A stretch of 30,452 bases of DNA, taken from positions 1-30,452 of the IMG/VR virus record IMGVR_UViG_3300037070_005413; one strand, written 5' to 3'. A program made the translations under genes and the position numbers. Shown in pieces: positions 14,095 to 21,385 of the stretch. This stretch comes from a virus. Below the pieces are notes generated by a model. That model did not search any database, was not told the origin of the DNA, and saw nothing but the letters and a program-made list of their open reading frames with translations. How positions within the stretch are numbered: the stretch's first letter is position 1; each line of letters starts with the position of its first letter.

Positions 14095-14511
14095 ATGGCA
14101 ACTAAAGAAGAAATAGATCGAGTGCTCACCATTTTCGAATTAAAGAAGAAATCTGGCGCGCTGTCGATGAAAGAAAAGAACCTTGTAAGAGAGGCTGCCT
14201 TATTTGGTTGTCTGTATCGGGATGAATGGAATTGGAGGCCAGAAGAAGACGTAAAAAGAGCGATGCTTTATACGCGAAATTATATCCGCCATAATGCGAT
14301 GGTGGAATTATTAGATCGTGTGACAGATATTGTTATAAAAGAGCCGAGTATGCCATCGAATGTGTTGCTTTTAGACCTTCTTTTATCACTGGAAGAAGCT
14401 TACTTTATAAAGGTAGGTCCAGACATAGAAAAAGCTAAGAAAATGATGATAGAAAATATAGATAAAATAAAGTGGAAGAAGGAGGGGTGCATTTCGCCCG
14501 AGGACTTGTGA
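14095..14511 (+). CDS. Unknown AT-rich, Lys-rich gene (138 aa)
   Basis: ATG 14095 has an excellent CAGGAGGTAAT site; longer in-frame starts cross two hairpins and were rejected. The product is helical: EEIDRVLTIFELKKKSGALS, VREAALFGCLYRDEWNW, then a Lys/Ile-rich tail (IEKAKKMMIENIDKIKWKKE). Its codons are clearly richer in A/T than the flanking genes (AGA, ATA and AAA are frequent), which suggests separate acquisition. No domain recognised. It overlaps the next start by one base. Confidence 0.78.
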   Translation: MATKEEIDRVLTIFELKKKSGALSMKEKNLVREAALFGCLYRDEWNWRPEEDVKRAMLYTRNYIRHNAMVELLDRVTDIVIKEPSMPSNVLLLDLLLSLEEAYFIKVGPDIEKAKKMMIENIDKIKWKKEGCISPEDL

Positions 14512-14744
14512 TGACTGTATACACGATATTCGCAAAGGTTGTGTCCGTAGAAAGAAGAATGAAACAAGTTTATCACAGCGGATTGGGTGAGGAAGCTAAG
14601 TTCTACGACGAAGACAAAGGGTACTTCATGCTGCTAGAAGGTTCGCACGAGGCTTTACACATTGGCTTTGACGAACCTGAGTTCAAAGTAGGCGATCTGG
14701 TAAAGATCACATTCGAAAAGGTGAAAAATGGCAGACAACGGTAA
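14511..14744 (+). CDS. Unknown small protein (77 aa), possibly a beta-barrel fold
   Basis: ATG 14511 overlaps the previous stop (TGATG) within GAGGACTTGTG. The product MTVYTIFAKVVSVERRMKQVY continues FYDEDKGYFMLLEGSHEALH and ends in VGDLVKITFEKVKNGRQR. Alternating polar/hydrophobic strands with a final VGDLVKI strand are OB-like, an impression only. It overlaps the next gene by 17 bases. Confidence 0.72.
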   Translation: MTVYTIFAKVVSVERRMKQVYHSGLGEEAKFYDEDKGYFMLLEGSHEALHIGFDEPEFKVGDLVKITFEKVKNGRQR

Positions 14745-15153
14745 GAGAAATTCAACCACAGAATCACTCCCGGCAGATAGAAAGGCAGCGGTCGAAGCGG
14801 GCTTGGCCCACTACCAGCTTGTGTCGGCTGAGCGCGACAAGCTGATGGGCGAAATTGCTCATCTAAGGAGCGACATGGCCGCCTTGAAAGTGGTGGCGGA
14901 AGCTCAGAAGTCCCAACTAACCGATATGGAAAGCCGCATGGCTTCGATGATGGCTGTTCGCGATCAGGCGGTGGCGGAACGAGCGAAGTATGAGACGTTA
15001 TTCATTTCCTTCCAGGCCATGCTCCGCGCATTCAAAGTGCCCGCCGCGCCTTTTATAAAAGAGGTAGAAGAGAATGAAGCCAGCGATGAGCAGCCTCGCC
15101 ATCTTGATCGCGAGTACCAGTCTACTATGGACACACTCAATAATAAAAACTGA
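14728..15153 (+). CDS. Coiled-coil protein (141 aa), unknown
   Basis: ATG 14728 follows GAAAAGGTGAAAA. After a polar start the region from about residue 30 to 100 is a heptad-like coiled coil (VSAERDKLMGEIAHLRSDMAA, LTDMESRMASMMAVRDQAV). A less charged segment (FISFQAMLRAFKVPAAPF) and an acidic tail follow. It has no signal peptide or membrane span. Its end overlaps the next gene by 80 bases in another frame. Confidence 0.75.
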   Translation: MADNGKRNSTTESLPADRKAAVEAGLAHYQLVSAERDKLMGEIAHLRSDMAALKVVAEAQKSQLTDMESRMASMMAVRDQAVAERAKYETLFISFQAMLRAFKVPAAPFIKEVEENEASDEQPRHLDREYQSTMDTLNNKN

Positions 15154-15319
15154 AGCGGCCCCGCTCGTATGCATGACGAAGGCTGAAGCTCAGGCTCGTT
15201 GGCCGAAGGCATGGCTGTATTGGCATACAGCGAAGCGCTGCTGGGACAACACGCCTAATAGAAATAAGAAGTTCTATTGGGTGGTGGTCCCACTTAGCAA
15301 GGAAGATAAGCTCAAATGA
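15074..15319 (+). CDS. Exported small protein (81 aa) with LYWHTxxRCWD signature
   Basis: ATG 15074 follows AGAGGTAGAAGAGA. The first about 29 residues look like a signal peptide: MKPAMSSLAILIASTSLLWTH, then IIKTEAAP. The mature part begins VCMTKAEAQARWPKAWLYWH and contains TAKRCWDNTP with two Cys. I associate this signature with small periplasmic proteins of Rhizobiales and their phages; the function is unknown. No lipobox is seen. The signal-peptide region overlaps the coiled-coil gene by 80 bases. It could be a lysis or superinfection factor (inference). Confidence 0.75.
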   Translation: MKPAMSSLAILIASTSLLWTHSIIKTEAAPLVCMTKAEAQARWPKAWLYWHTAKRCWDNTPNRNKKFYWVVVPLSKEDKLK

Positions 15320-15405
15320 AACATAAGATAGACGAAGTTGGTTGGGCTGTCATCATACTTGCGGCTGCCCTCGGCTTAGTCTTGTTTATCACATTGGTAT
15401 ATTGA
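15316..15405 (+). CDS. Single-span membrane micro-protein (29 aa)
   Basis: ATG 15316 overlaps the preceding stop (ATGA), with AGGAAGATAAGCTCAA upstream. The product MKHKIDEVGWAVIILAAALG continues LVLFITLVY, a basic N-terminus plus one hydrophobic helix. Its stop TGA is part of the TTGACA of the next promoter. Very short, but its coupled start and composition support a real gene. Confidence 0.6.
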   Translation: MKHKIDEVGWAVIILAAALGLVLFITLVY

Positions 15406-15430
15406 CAGCGGCACGTACGTGTGGTATACT
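15402..15430 (+). promoter_or_regulatory. Promoter for the 15457 operon
   Basis: TTGACA (15402-15407), 17-bp spacer ending CGTGTGG and TATACT (15425-15430). The -35 overlaps the stop codon of the micro-protein. Confidence 0.9.
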
Positions 15431-15456
15431 TGTTGGTCGATCACACGGAGAGCAAC

Positions 15457-15753
15457 ATGCGAATCCCCCTAGACGAATACACCAACGTAACGACGGATGG
15501 GTTTGGTAATATCTACGTCACTCGCCATTGCATCTTCAATAGCAAGGTGCGGACCCACAAGCTGGCGACCAAGGAATACGACCCAATTGCCATCGCTCTT
15601 TGGCTCAAGAATCGCATTGAACGCAATACTAACCCGATGGTGCAGGTCGCGTTCCCCAACATGAACGCCGAGGATCGTGAGTTCCTCATGACCGGCATTA
15701 CCCCCGCCGAGTGGAACGAGATGTTCCCAAAGGTAGAGAGTGAGGATGAATGA
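15457..15753 (+). CDS. Unknown protein (98 aa)
   Basis: ATG 15457 has the ACGGAGAGCAAC site. The product MRIPLDEYTNVTTDGFGNIY continues VTRHCIFNSKVRTHKLATKEY, then a helical part (IAIALWLKNRIERNTNPM) and EFLMTGITPAEWNEMFP. The C-terminal segment resembles small phage proteins with TGIxPxEWxxMF, but I cannot name one. It overlaps the next start by 4 bases, so it is coupled to the putative regulator. Confidence 0.78.
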   Translation: MRIPLDEYTNVTTDGFGNIYVTRHCIFNSKVRTHKLATKEYDPIAIALWLKNRIERNTNPMVQVAFPNMNAEDREFLMTGITPAEWNEMFPKVESEDE

Positions 15754-16463
15754 AGCTGTCCGAAGTAATCAACAACCTGGAACCAGATTGTAAGTCTACA
15801 ATCGAGGCCATGGTTTCCAAGGCGGGGCTGAATGGGGACGCAACCATAGATCAGTTGGCGTCCTTATACCCCCACACCGACACCGGAATGACCAGGGACG
15901 AGCGCTTAGCGCTCGTTTCCCTTGTCTTTATCCGAAGTAATAGGTTCGCTCCCAAATTGGACTTCCCTAAAAGGTGCGAAATACTTGCCCTATACCGGAA
16001 GGGACTTACCAGGGACGCGTTGTCTTCTATATACAACGTGGATAGGCGCACCATAACCCATATTTACAATCCAGCTTCGCCACACTACAAGAACGTGCGG
16101 CAGGCGGAAATCGGTATGGGAACAGAACGATTCCAAGAGACTTATCTAACCCCCGACGCATTGAACAAGGCGCTGGCATTTATAGAGGAAAGGAAGGATA
16201 AAGGTATAGGAACTATAAACAATAAGCACGCCAATAAGAAGGCTGGTATTCACACCATGCGCGGCGAAATGTGCAGTTATGACCATCGCGTTATGATTCA
16301 ATGGCGCGAGGACCCAGTTCCCGGCTGGTATTACTGCGATTTGGATGGAGATTTTCCCGACAAATGGTTCACCACCGATGAGAATTCGTGTAAAACCAGC
16401 CAAGCGTGTTATGTGGGAGCATTACGTGACATAGCAGATAAACTGCTAGGAAGCATGGCTTGA
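15750..16463 (+). CDS. Putative DNA-binding protein with helix-turn-helix (237 aa)
   Basis: ATG 15750 overlaps the previous stop. Residues about 73-105 (KRCEILALYRKGLTRDALSS, then IYNVDRRTITHIYNP) look like a helix-turn-helix of the resolvase or Trp-repressor-like kind: A/L-x3-G-x5-LS-x-I-Y-x-V-x-R-R-T-I. The N-terminal part is helical and polar; the C-terminal half is aromatic and acidic (VMIQWREDPVPGWYYCDLDG). Likely a phage regulator acting on promoters in this region; target sites are not known. The palindromes at 17424-17506 are candidates. The stop overlaps the TTGACA of the next promoter. Confidence 0.65.
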   Translation: MKLSEVINNLEPDCKSTIEAMVSKAGLNGDATIDQLASLYPHTDTGMTRDERLALVSLVFIRSNRFAPKLDFPKRCEILALYRKGLTRDALSSIYNVDRRTITHIYNPASPHYKNVRQAEIGMGTERFQETYLTPDALNKALAFIEERKDKGIGTINNKHANKKAGIHTMRGEMCSYDHRVMIQWREDPVPGWYYCDLDGDFPDKWFTTDENSCKTSQACYVGALRDIADKLLGSMA

Positions 16464-16488
16464 CAAGGACACGCGGCTGTGCTACACT
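16460..16488 (+). promoter_or_regulatory. Promoter for RMTGR paralog 3, very short leader
   Basis: TTGACA (16460-16465), 17-bp spacer ending GCTGTGC and TACACT (16483-16488). The expected start near 16495 leaves only about 12 bases before ATG 16507, mostly taken by the GGAGGAGG site. Confidence 0.9.
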
Positions 16489-16506
16489 GTCACATGGAGG
16501 AGGCAC

Positions 16507-17373
16507 ATGAATATTCATCACACGAAGATCAAGCAGGCAATGGCCATTGGCTGCCATCTAAGCGCGGAATCTAGCCATCGTTTCCGTATATTCTGGCCTC
16601 AGCAATCGGTTGAGCTATTCGCTCACTCTGTGGACGAAGCGCTAGACGAAATGCGCGCGACCCAAAGCATTCTACACCACAATCCAGACTACAAGATGGT
16701 GACCAACCATATAAACTTGGATGTAATTCTAACGAATCGAATAACTGGCAAGATGATGAGGGAATCCCCTGCTTCACCCAGCGAAATATGGGCAATCATT
16801 GAGGCGGAAGAAGACCACTGGGTAATGCCATTAGGAGCGCCCCCTCCGGAGGAAGAAGCCAGCGATAGAATAAGCGGGGTACACATAAGTGGTACCGTTG
16901 CTCACAAGGAGGGTGTTCCGGCCGGGGATTGTCCCTATCCTGAAGAGAGCGACGATTTTGCTCGTTGGAACGACGAGTGGGACGAAGCCGCTGAGAAGGC
17001 ACTAAACCCGCCACCCAAAGGATCGGTGGTGACGAATCGATATCGGGCTACATATTCGGAGTTTGGGCACCCCACCCATTGTGGGGACGAACTGGCCATT
17101 CTACTCAACAACATATGCCTCAACAAAGCGGGCACGAACATAGACCTGTTCGAAGCGATCTGTGTCGCTAACGGCGTAAGTTTAACGAAGTACGATCGTA
17201 TTGCCAAGGGATGGCAAGGCCGCCTTCGTATGACTGGACGAAATCTGCTCGCCAAGAAGATAAGGGAGAACGGCGGCAAGTTACGGATGCCGGAGAATAT
17301 GAGCCCCGATGAATACAGAATGAGTAGAGAATGGCTAGAATTGGCAGAGAAGAAATACAAGCCCAAAACGTAG
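16507..17373 (+). CDS. RMTGR-family paralog 3 fused to a second N-terminal domain (288 aa)
   Basis: ATG 16507 follows GGAGGAGGCAC. Residues 1-90 form a domain with IKQAMAIGCHLSAESSHRFRI, LFAHSVDEALDEMRA and HHNPDYKM, a pattern found in other phage proteins of unknown role. An acidic, Pro-rich linker of about 90 residues follows. The C-terminal part has the shared domain: GSVVTNRYRATY, HCGDELAILLNNICL, LFEAICVANGVSLTKY and KGWQGRLRMTGRNLL. The fusion places the RMTGR domain at the C-terminus. A nucleic-acid-related role is possible but not shown. Confidence 0.85.
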   Translation: MNIHHTKIKQAMAIGCHLSAESSHRFRIFWPQQSVELFAHSVDEALDEMRATQSILHHNPDYKMVTNHINLDVILTNRITGKMMRESPASPSEIWAIIEAEEDHWVMPLGAPPPEEEASDRISGVHISGTVAHKEGVPAGDCPYPEESDDFARWNDEWDEAAEKALNPPPKGSVVTNRYRATYSEFGHPTHCGDELAILLNNICLNKAGTNIDLFEAICVANGVSLTKYDRIAKGWQGRLRMTGRNLLAKKIRENGGKLRMPENMSPDEYRMSREWLELAEKKYKPKT

Positions 17374-17423
17374 CTGCCCCCGGCACAGGTACCTCAGCCG
17401 GTGGGTAGCTACGCCACGGGGCG

Positions 17424-17506
17424 GCGTACCGTACGCGGTGCGCTGTCCCACCCCGCCAGCTGCTGACATAGCTGGCCCACCCCGCAGCCCACGGCGTATC
17501 ATACGC
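17424..17506. promoter_or_regulatory. Two related perfect palindromes, candidate operator pair
   Basis: GCGTAC-C-GTACGC (17424-17436) and GCGTAT-C-ATACGC (17494-17506) share the form GCGTAY-C-RTACGC and are 70 bp apart centre to centre. Both follow a CACGG-type segment. Between them lies a hairpin CCAGCT/AGCTGG (about 17456-17475). The second palindrome is 24 bases upstream of the gene at 17530, for which no TTGACA promoter is seen. Confidence 0.65.
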
Positions 17507-17529
17507 CCGCAGCGCACAAGGAGACGACA

Positions 17530-17907
17530 ATGAAAGAGTTGTCCGCAGAACAAGTAAATGAAGTAGAGAAACTGGTGATTTCGCTAGACCAGGCGAAAGA
17601 CGCCGTGAACGAAAAGTTACTTGAACTGAATAAGTATGTCGACGAACTTAACGACAAGATTCAAGCATATAACAATGCCCTTAAGAACGCAAGGGATTTT
17701 TGTGACAATATCCTAGAAAGCATGAAAAATTACTTCTCCGAACAAGAAGACGACTGGCGCGAAGGCGATGAGGGCGAAAAGTACACTGGTTGGATAGATG
17801 AGTGGGATGAACCCAATTTGGAATACCTTAATTTGGTCAACGAAGTAGAAATTGAGGGTCTTACTCACGCCGAGGCACTACAAGACCTGTCCACGTCGCT
17901 TGAATAG
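17530..17907 (+). CDS. Acidic coiled-coil protein (125 aa), unknown
   Basis: ATG 17530 has an AAGGAGACGACA site. The first 70 residues are a long heptad-patterned helix (MKELSAEQVNEVEKLVISLD, LELNKYVDELNDKIQAYNNAL). A very acidic C-terminal half follows (EQEDDWREGDEGEKYTGW, EYLNLVNEVEIEGLTHAEA). It stands alone behind the palindromes. The charge pattern fits a small adaptor or DNA-mimic protein, but that is speculation. Confidence 0.78.
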   Translation: MKELSAEQVNEVEKLVISLDQAKDAVNEKLLELNKYVDELNDKIQAYNNALKNARDFCDNILESMKNYFSEQEDDWREGDEGEKYTGWIDEWDEPNLEYLNLVNEVEIEGLTHAEALQDLSTSLE

Positions 17908-17918
17908 TCATTAATATC

Positions 17919-17947
17919 TTGACAGCCGACCACGGCTGTGCTATACT
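17919..17947 (+). promoter_or_regulatory. Promoter for the PrimPol-helicase gene
   Basis: TTGACA (17919-17924), 17-bp spacer ending GCTGTGC and TATACT (17942-17947), near consensus. Confidence 0.92.
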
Positions 17948-17955
17948 GCTATCTG

Positions 17956-18016
17956 TGCCCCTGACAAGCCGCGACGAGGACCAAGGGTTGGCCAACCCCC
18001 TCGTCGCGGTGGGGCA
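17956..18016 (+). promoter_or_regulatory. Long leader stem-loop before the PrimPol gene
   Basis: Nested pairing: TGCCCC (17956-17961) with GGGGCA (18011-18016), CCGCGACGAG (17969-17978) with CTCGTCGCGG (18000-18009), and an inner GGTTGGCCAACC palindrome. It would form right at the 5' end of the mRNA and ends just ahead of the ribosome site, so it may stabilise the message or gate translation. Confidence 0.75.
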
Positions 18017-18028
18017 AATGGGGACTTC

Positions 18029-20566
18029 ATGGAACAAATCAAGGGTGGATTCGCATTTAGCGATGCTGATGAGAAGACAATAAACCAGCAGCGAAGTATC
18101 ACCGCCCAGATAAACAACAATTTCATACAAGTCGGTGCCGTATTTCTACAAATGTCCGGCAAAAATCCGTTCACTACGGATTGGCACAAAAAGAAATTCA
18201 AGGACACTAATCTCCAAGAATGGATCGACGACCCCGATATGAGGGTCTTAAATCTAGGCTTCAACCTACAATTTGGCTGGTTGGACGTAGATATCGACGC
18301 CGAAGACCCCCGCTACAACAAGTGTATACTAAGCGCATTCAACTTCCTGGATATCGACACTAGGTTCGCCTTTGGGCGGTTATCCAAGAATGTCCCATCC
18401 CACATTATGGTTCAGCTGAGCGAATCTGACCTAGCAAACTACGACATGATGAAGGAGTTTGAACCCAATGAGTTCAAGTTGGATAGTAAAAGATATAAGT
18501 GCGAACTACGTTCCATGGGACCGGTTCCGCCAGAGGCACAAAATACTATCAAAGAAGCGCGCCAAACCGTTATGCCCGGAAGTATCTATATTCATAAGAC
18601 CAAATCAGGCGAATTTGATATTTCGGTATGGTACACGAATACCGGCAAGGCTGCTATCTCGGTTGGTGAAGTCGCCGCTACCACCCCAAGAAAGACGGCC
18701 TTCTCATCGCTGATTACGGGCATCGCATTCGGCACCTTCCTATATATTCTACAGCCCCATTGGGTTGAAGGTACCCGGCAGAACTTAGCCATCAAGGTAG
18801 CTGGTTGGCTTGCGCGCTTAGTGCGCGAATCCAGAGGCATCAACGAAAACGACAACGTATCGCGCGGCACTTATTGCCCCGTTGGTACGCCCGAAATGGC
18901 CGAGTCCATGTTGGACTTCCTATGTGGCGAATTAGGCGACCACGAAGCCTTCATGAGAAAGCGAGTATTCCGTGACGCTATTAAAAAGCTGGAGAATAAT
19001 CCGGATGCTAAAATTCCCGGCTGGCCCGCGCTGGAAGGTGATATCGGTACAGAGAGTATACTTGCCTTACGAACAGTGTTCATGCCGGGTGTGGATGTTT
19101 CGCCTCTCACGAAGATGGCGGATCGTTATATTTACGATGAAACCGATGACAAGTACATTGACCGAGAACGATTCTACACCATATCGGGATTCGTTCACGA
19201 TGGGGCTGAACTTGATCGCAGACACCGAAATGACCTTATGGAAGTAGCGGGCAAGATGAAGCCTGTGTTCAAGCTGTTTGAGTCATCGCCGCTGCGAAGA
19301 CGAGTAGGTGGAAGAGACCTCTACCCCGATTTTAAACCAGGCTCTATATTCAGACTATCCCGCGCAGGCGGTATCATTCCGGACGACCAAGATAACGAAT
19401 CCGGTATGATGACTGTGTTCAACACTTGGCGCGGCTGGCCTATTCTACCAAGCCAAAATCCGGACCCTAATCTATTGGCTAAGTGTAATTCTATGATGGA
19501 CCAGTTATTTGAATACCTAAGCCAAGGCAATAAACAGCAAGCGGAATGGCTAAAACAATGGATCGCTTGGACAGTTCAGTTCCCTGGCCAGAAGCAACAA
19601 GTTGCTCCGGTACTGATTGGTGGCCAAGGGATTGGCAAATCTTTCTTTGGGAATGTGTTCCTGGAGCAGTTATTTCAGAACCAATGGGGTTCCGCGTCAC
19701 CGAAAATCCTAGAAGGTGCATTTTCTGTGGAGCCATTTATCAACAAAATGTTCGTATTCATAGACGAAGCGAAATTCTATAGTGAAGCTAGCACCGACGA
19801 AATCAAGAAATTGATCCGCGCCGATCGCCTTGGCGGGGCCGAGAAGTTCCAATCCGCACGAACCTACCGCATATTTGCCCGCGTGGTATTCGCCTCCAAT
19901 CGATTTGACATGAACATCGGCCAACAGAACACACAAGACCGCGCTTTGTTCTACATGAAGACATACGACAAGGACTTCATGAAGCAGACCGAGCAGGGGT
20001 TTAAGAATTGGACGGTTACTCTCAAGCCATTCTTCGACGAGTTTAATGCGTTCATTCACCGCATGGATGTTAAGGAGCACTTCATGTACATCTTCAATAC
20101 GATGGGAGTAAATCGTCATGACCTTGAAAATACAGCACTTTCCTCTGGTTCTGACAGTCACATCATTGAATCCAACATGTCTTACGCTAGGCGAGTTGCT
20201 AAGGCAATTGTCGAGGAAGGACGCATCTGGGAAGATTTGGACATATCAGCTCCATTCACCACAGCCGAATTTAACAAGCGGGTTAGTGATACTTGCGAAT
20301 CAGCGCGAATTAGATTTGTCCAACCCCGACATGTATTTGAGGAATTTACAAGCGCCGGGCTGATAGAGGCTTGGGTGCACGGATCGTCCAAATACTGGCG
20401 CTTCAAATCCAAAATAGGTACCCTCACCGAAGAATTCGGCAATGCTATAGGGGTGAAGTTGGAATCCCGGTTTGAGTTCAGCGATGATGACTTCGGGCCA
20501 AATACATCGGAATTTAAAGGGGCGAAACCGTGGAGAGGGAACTCAGGAAGATTTGGCAACCTATAA
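18029..20566 (+). CDS. Primase-polymerase fused to SF3 helicase (845 aa)
   Basis: The N-terminal domain looks like an archaeo-eukaryotic primase/PrimPol: WLDVDID (Asp86, Asp88, Asp90) as the metal-binding motif, then GRLSKNVPSHIMVQL (His125) as the second motif. A long middle part follows. The C-terminal half is a D5/SF3-type replicative helicase: GGQGIGKS Walker A (residues 531-538), MFVFIDEAKF Walker B (Asp579, Glu580) and FARVVFASNRFD as the SF3 motif C with sensor Asn. Such fusions start and unwind phage replication. It has its own promoter and structured leader. ATG 18029 lies after GGGGACTTC. The third primase catalytic motif was not pinned down by eye. Confidence 0.88.
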   Translation: MEQIKGGFAFSDADEKTINQQRSITAQINNNFIQVGAVFLQMSGKNPFTTDWHKKKFKDTNLQEWIDDPDMRVLNLGFNLQFGWLDVDIDAEDPRYNKCILSAFNFLDIDTRFAFGRLSKNVPSHIMVQLSESDLANYDMMKEFEPNEFKLDSKRYKCELRSMGPVPPEAQNTIKEARQTVMPGSIYIHKTKSGEFDISVWYTNTGKAAISVGEVAATTPRKTAFSSLITGIAFGTFLYILQPHWVEGTRQNLAIKVAGWLARLVRESRGINENDNVSRGTYCPVGTPEMAESMLDFLCGELGDHEAFMRKRVFRDAIKKLENNPDAKIPGWPALEGDIGTESILALRTVFMPGVDVSPLTKMADRYIYDETDDKYIDRERFYTISGFVHDGAELDRRHRNDLMEVAGKMKPVFKLFESSPLRRRVGGRDLYPDFKPGSIFRLSRAGGIIPDDQDNESGMMTVFNTWRGWPILPSQNPDPNLLAKCNSMMDQLFEYLSQGNKQQAEWLKQWIAWTVQFPGQKQQVAPVLIGGQGIGKSFFGNVFLEQLFQNQWGSASPKILEGAFSVEPFINKMFVFIDEAKFYSEASTDEIKKLIRADRLGGAEKFQSARTYRIFARVVFASNRFDMNIGQQNTQDRALFYMKTYDKDFMKQTEQGFKNWTVTLKPFFDEFNAFIHRMDVKEHFMYIFNTMGVNRHDLENTALSSGSDSHIIESNMSYARRVAKAIVEEGRIWEDLDISAPFTTAEFNKRVSDTCESARIRFVQPRHVFEEFTSAGLIEAWVHGSSKYWRFKSKIGTLTEEFGNAIGVKLESRFEFSDDDFGPNTSEFKGAKPWRGNSGRFGNL

Positions 20567-20580
20567 TATTCAAGGGGTAC

Positions 20581-20609
20581 TTGACAGCAACGCGCGGCTG
20601 TGATATAGT
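20581..20609 (+). promoter_or_regulatory. Promoter for RMTGR paralog 4
   Basis: TTGACA (20581-20586), 17-bp spacer ending GCTGTGA and TATAGT (20604-20609). A small leader hairpin (GGGG/CCCC) and CAGGAGACTGTA follow. Confidence 0.88.
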
Positions 20610-20647
20610 CGCGTGTAGGGGATGGACCCCAATAACAGGAGACTGTA

Positions 20648-21061
20648 ATGAGTGAAGAGACCAAAGCGCCGGAAGCCGAGACGGAAGTGAAGACCACGAA
20701 GTCGATTGTTCCGTCCAAGTACTCCGGCCGATACAAGAACGGCGGCGAAGACCCGCTCGCGATGTTCATTAAGGCGCAATGCGCCGACGACAAGGGGTTC
20801 AGCTTCGACAAGTTCTTCGAACTGTGCTCCAAGAACGGAATCGCGCAGGAGAAGGTCGACCACTACAAGGGCCAGGTCGCTGAGAAGCGGCACGGTGCCG
20901 AAGGTCGCGCTCGTATGACCCTTCGGAACATGCTGGCGACGTTTGCCCGCAAGAACGGCAAGCTGGTGGGTCTGGACGACGCGGAAGTGGAGGTCGCTCT
21001 CCCGAAGGTCGCGTTGACCGGCGCAGCGAAAGCGGCGGCTGAGAAGCAAGCCGCAGCGTAA
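20648..21061 (+). CDS. RMTGR-family paralog 4 (137 aa), unknown function
   Basis: ATG 20648 has a CAGGAGACTGTA site. It is the most divergent member: KSIVPSKYSGRYKNGG, DKFFELCSKNGIAQEK, then EKRHGAEGRARMTLRNMLA, where the block reads RMTLR instead of RMTGR. The tail is Ala/Lys-rich (TGAAKAAAEKQAAA). Placed directly after the PrimPol gene, it links the family to replication by context. Abundant expression is suggested by its own near-consensus promoter. Confidence 0.83.
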   Translation: MSEETKAPEAETEVKTTKSIVPSKYSGRYKNGGEDPLAMFIKAQCADDKGFSFDKFFELCSKNGIAQEKVDHYKGQVAEKRHGAEGRARMTLRNMLATFARKNGKLVGLDDAEVEVALPKVALTGAAKAAAEKQAAA

Positions 21062-21107
21062 GGTAGTCGAGAACCGTAGCCCCCAGTTCCGATTCTCGAT
21101 TGCCCAG

Positions 21108-21137
21108 AAGGCCACCGTACCCAATCACGGTGGCCTT
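21108..21137 (+). terminator. Probable terminator after RMTGR paralog 4
   Basis: AAGGCCACCGT (21108-21118) pairs perfectly with ACGGTGGCCTT (21127-21137) over an 8-base loop, followed by CGCCTTATTT. The T-run is weak. Confidence 0.7.
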
Positions 21138-21158
21138 CGCCTTATTTGGGAGGATAAC

Positions 21159-21317
21159 ATGGCGAATGGTGTTCCCTGCGAAATTTGTGCCTGGACCGAA
21201 ACGGCTCACGACATGGCGGTCAAGTACAAGAAAAAGAAGTGGTATCGGCAATGCCTACATAGGTATAAGCCCCAATCTGGGAAAAGATTAAAGCGCCACA
21301 TATTAAAGATATCTTGA
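21159..21317 (+). CDS. Small basic Cys-containing protein (52 aa)
   Basis: ATG 21159 follows GGGAGGATAAC. The product begins MANGVPCEICAWTETAHDMA, with a CxxC pair, then a Lys-rich run (YKKKKWYRQCLHRYK) with a third Cys and a His. It could be a small zinc-binding, nucleic-acid-contacting protein; the fourth ligand is not certain. Its stop TGA lies inside the TTGACA of the following promoter. Confidence 0.7.
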   Translation: MANGVPCEICAWTETAHDMAVKYKKKKWYRQCLHRYKPQSGKRLKRHILKIS

Positions 21318-21342
21318 CAGGCCGCCCCCGGCGTGCTACACT
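21314..21342 (+). promoter_or_regulatory. Promoter for the 21386-22713 genes
   Basis: TTGACA (21314-21319), 17-bp spacer ending GGCGTGC and TACACT (21337-21342). A leader stem-loop TGCACGGTCA with TGACCGGTGCA (21346-21372, one bulge) follows. Confidence 0.9.
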
Positions 21343-21385
21343 ATCTGCACGGTCAAATCCATGACCGGTGCAACGAGTGTAGAAC

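Noticed and set aside
14728-15319. Rz/Rz1-type spanin pair from the overlapping coiled-coil and exported genes
   Set aside because: The upstream coiled-coil protein has no N-terminal membrane anchor and the downstream one no lipobox.
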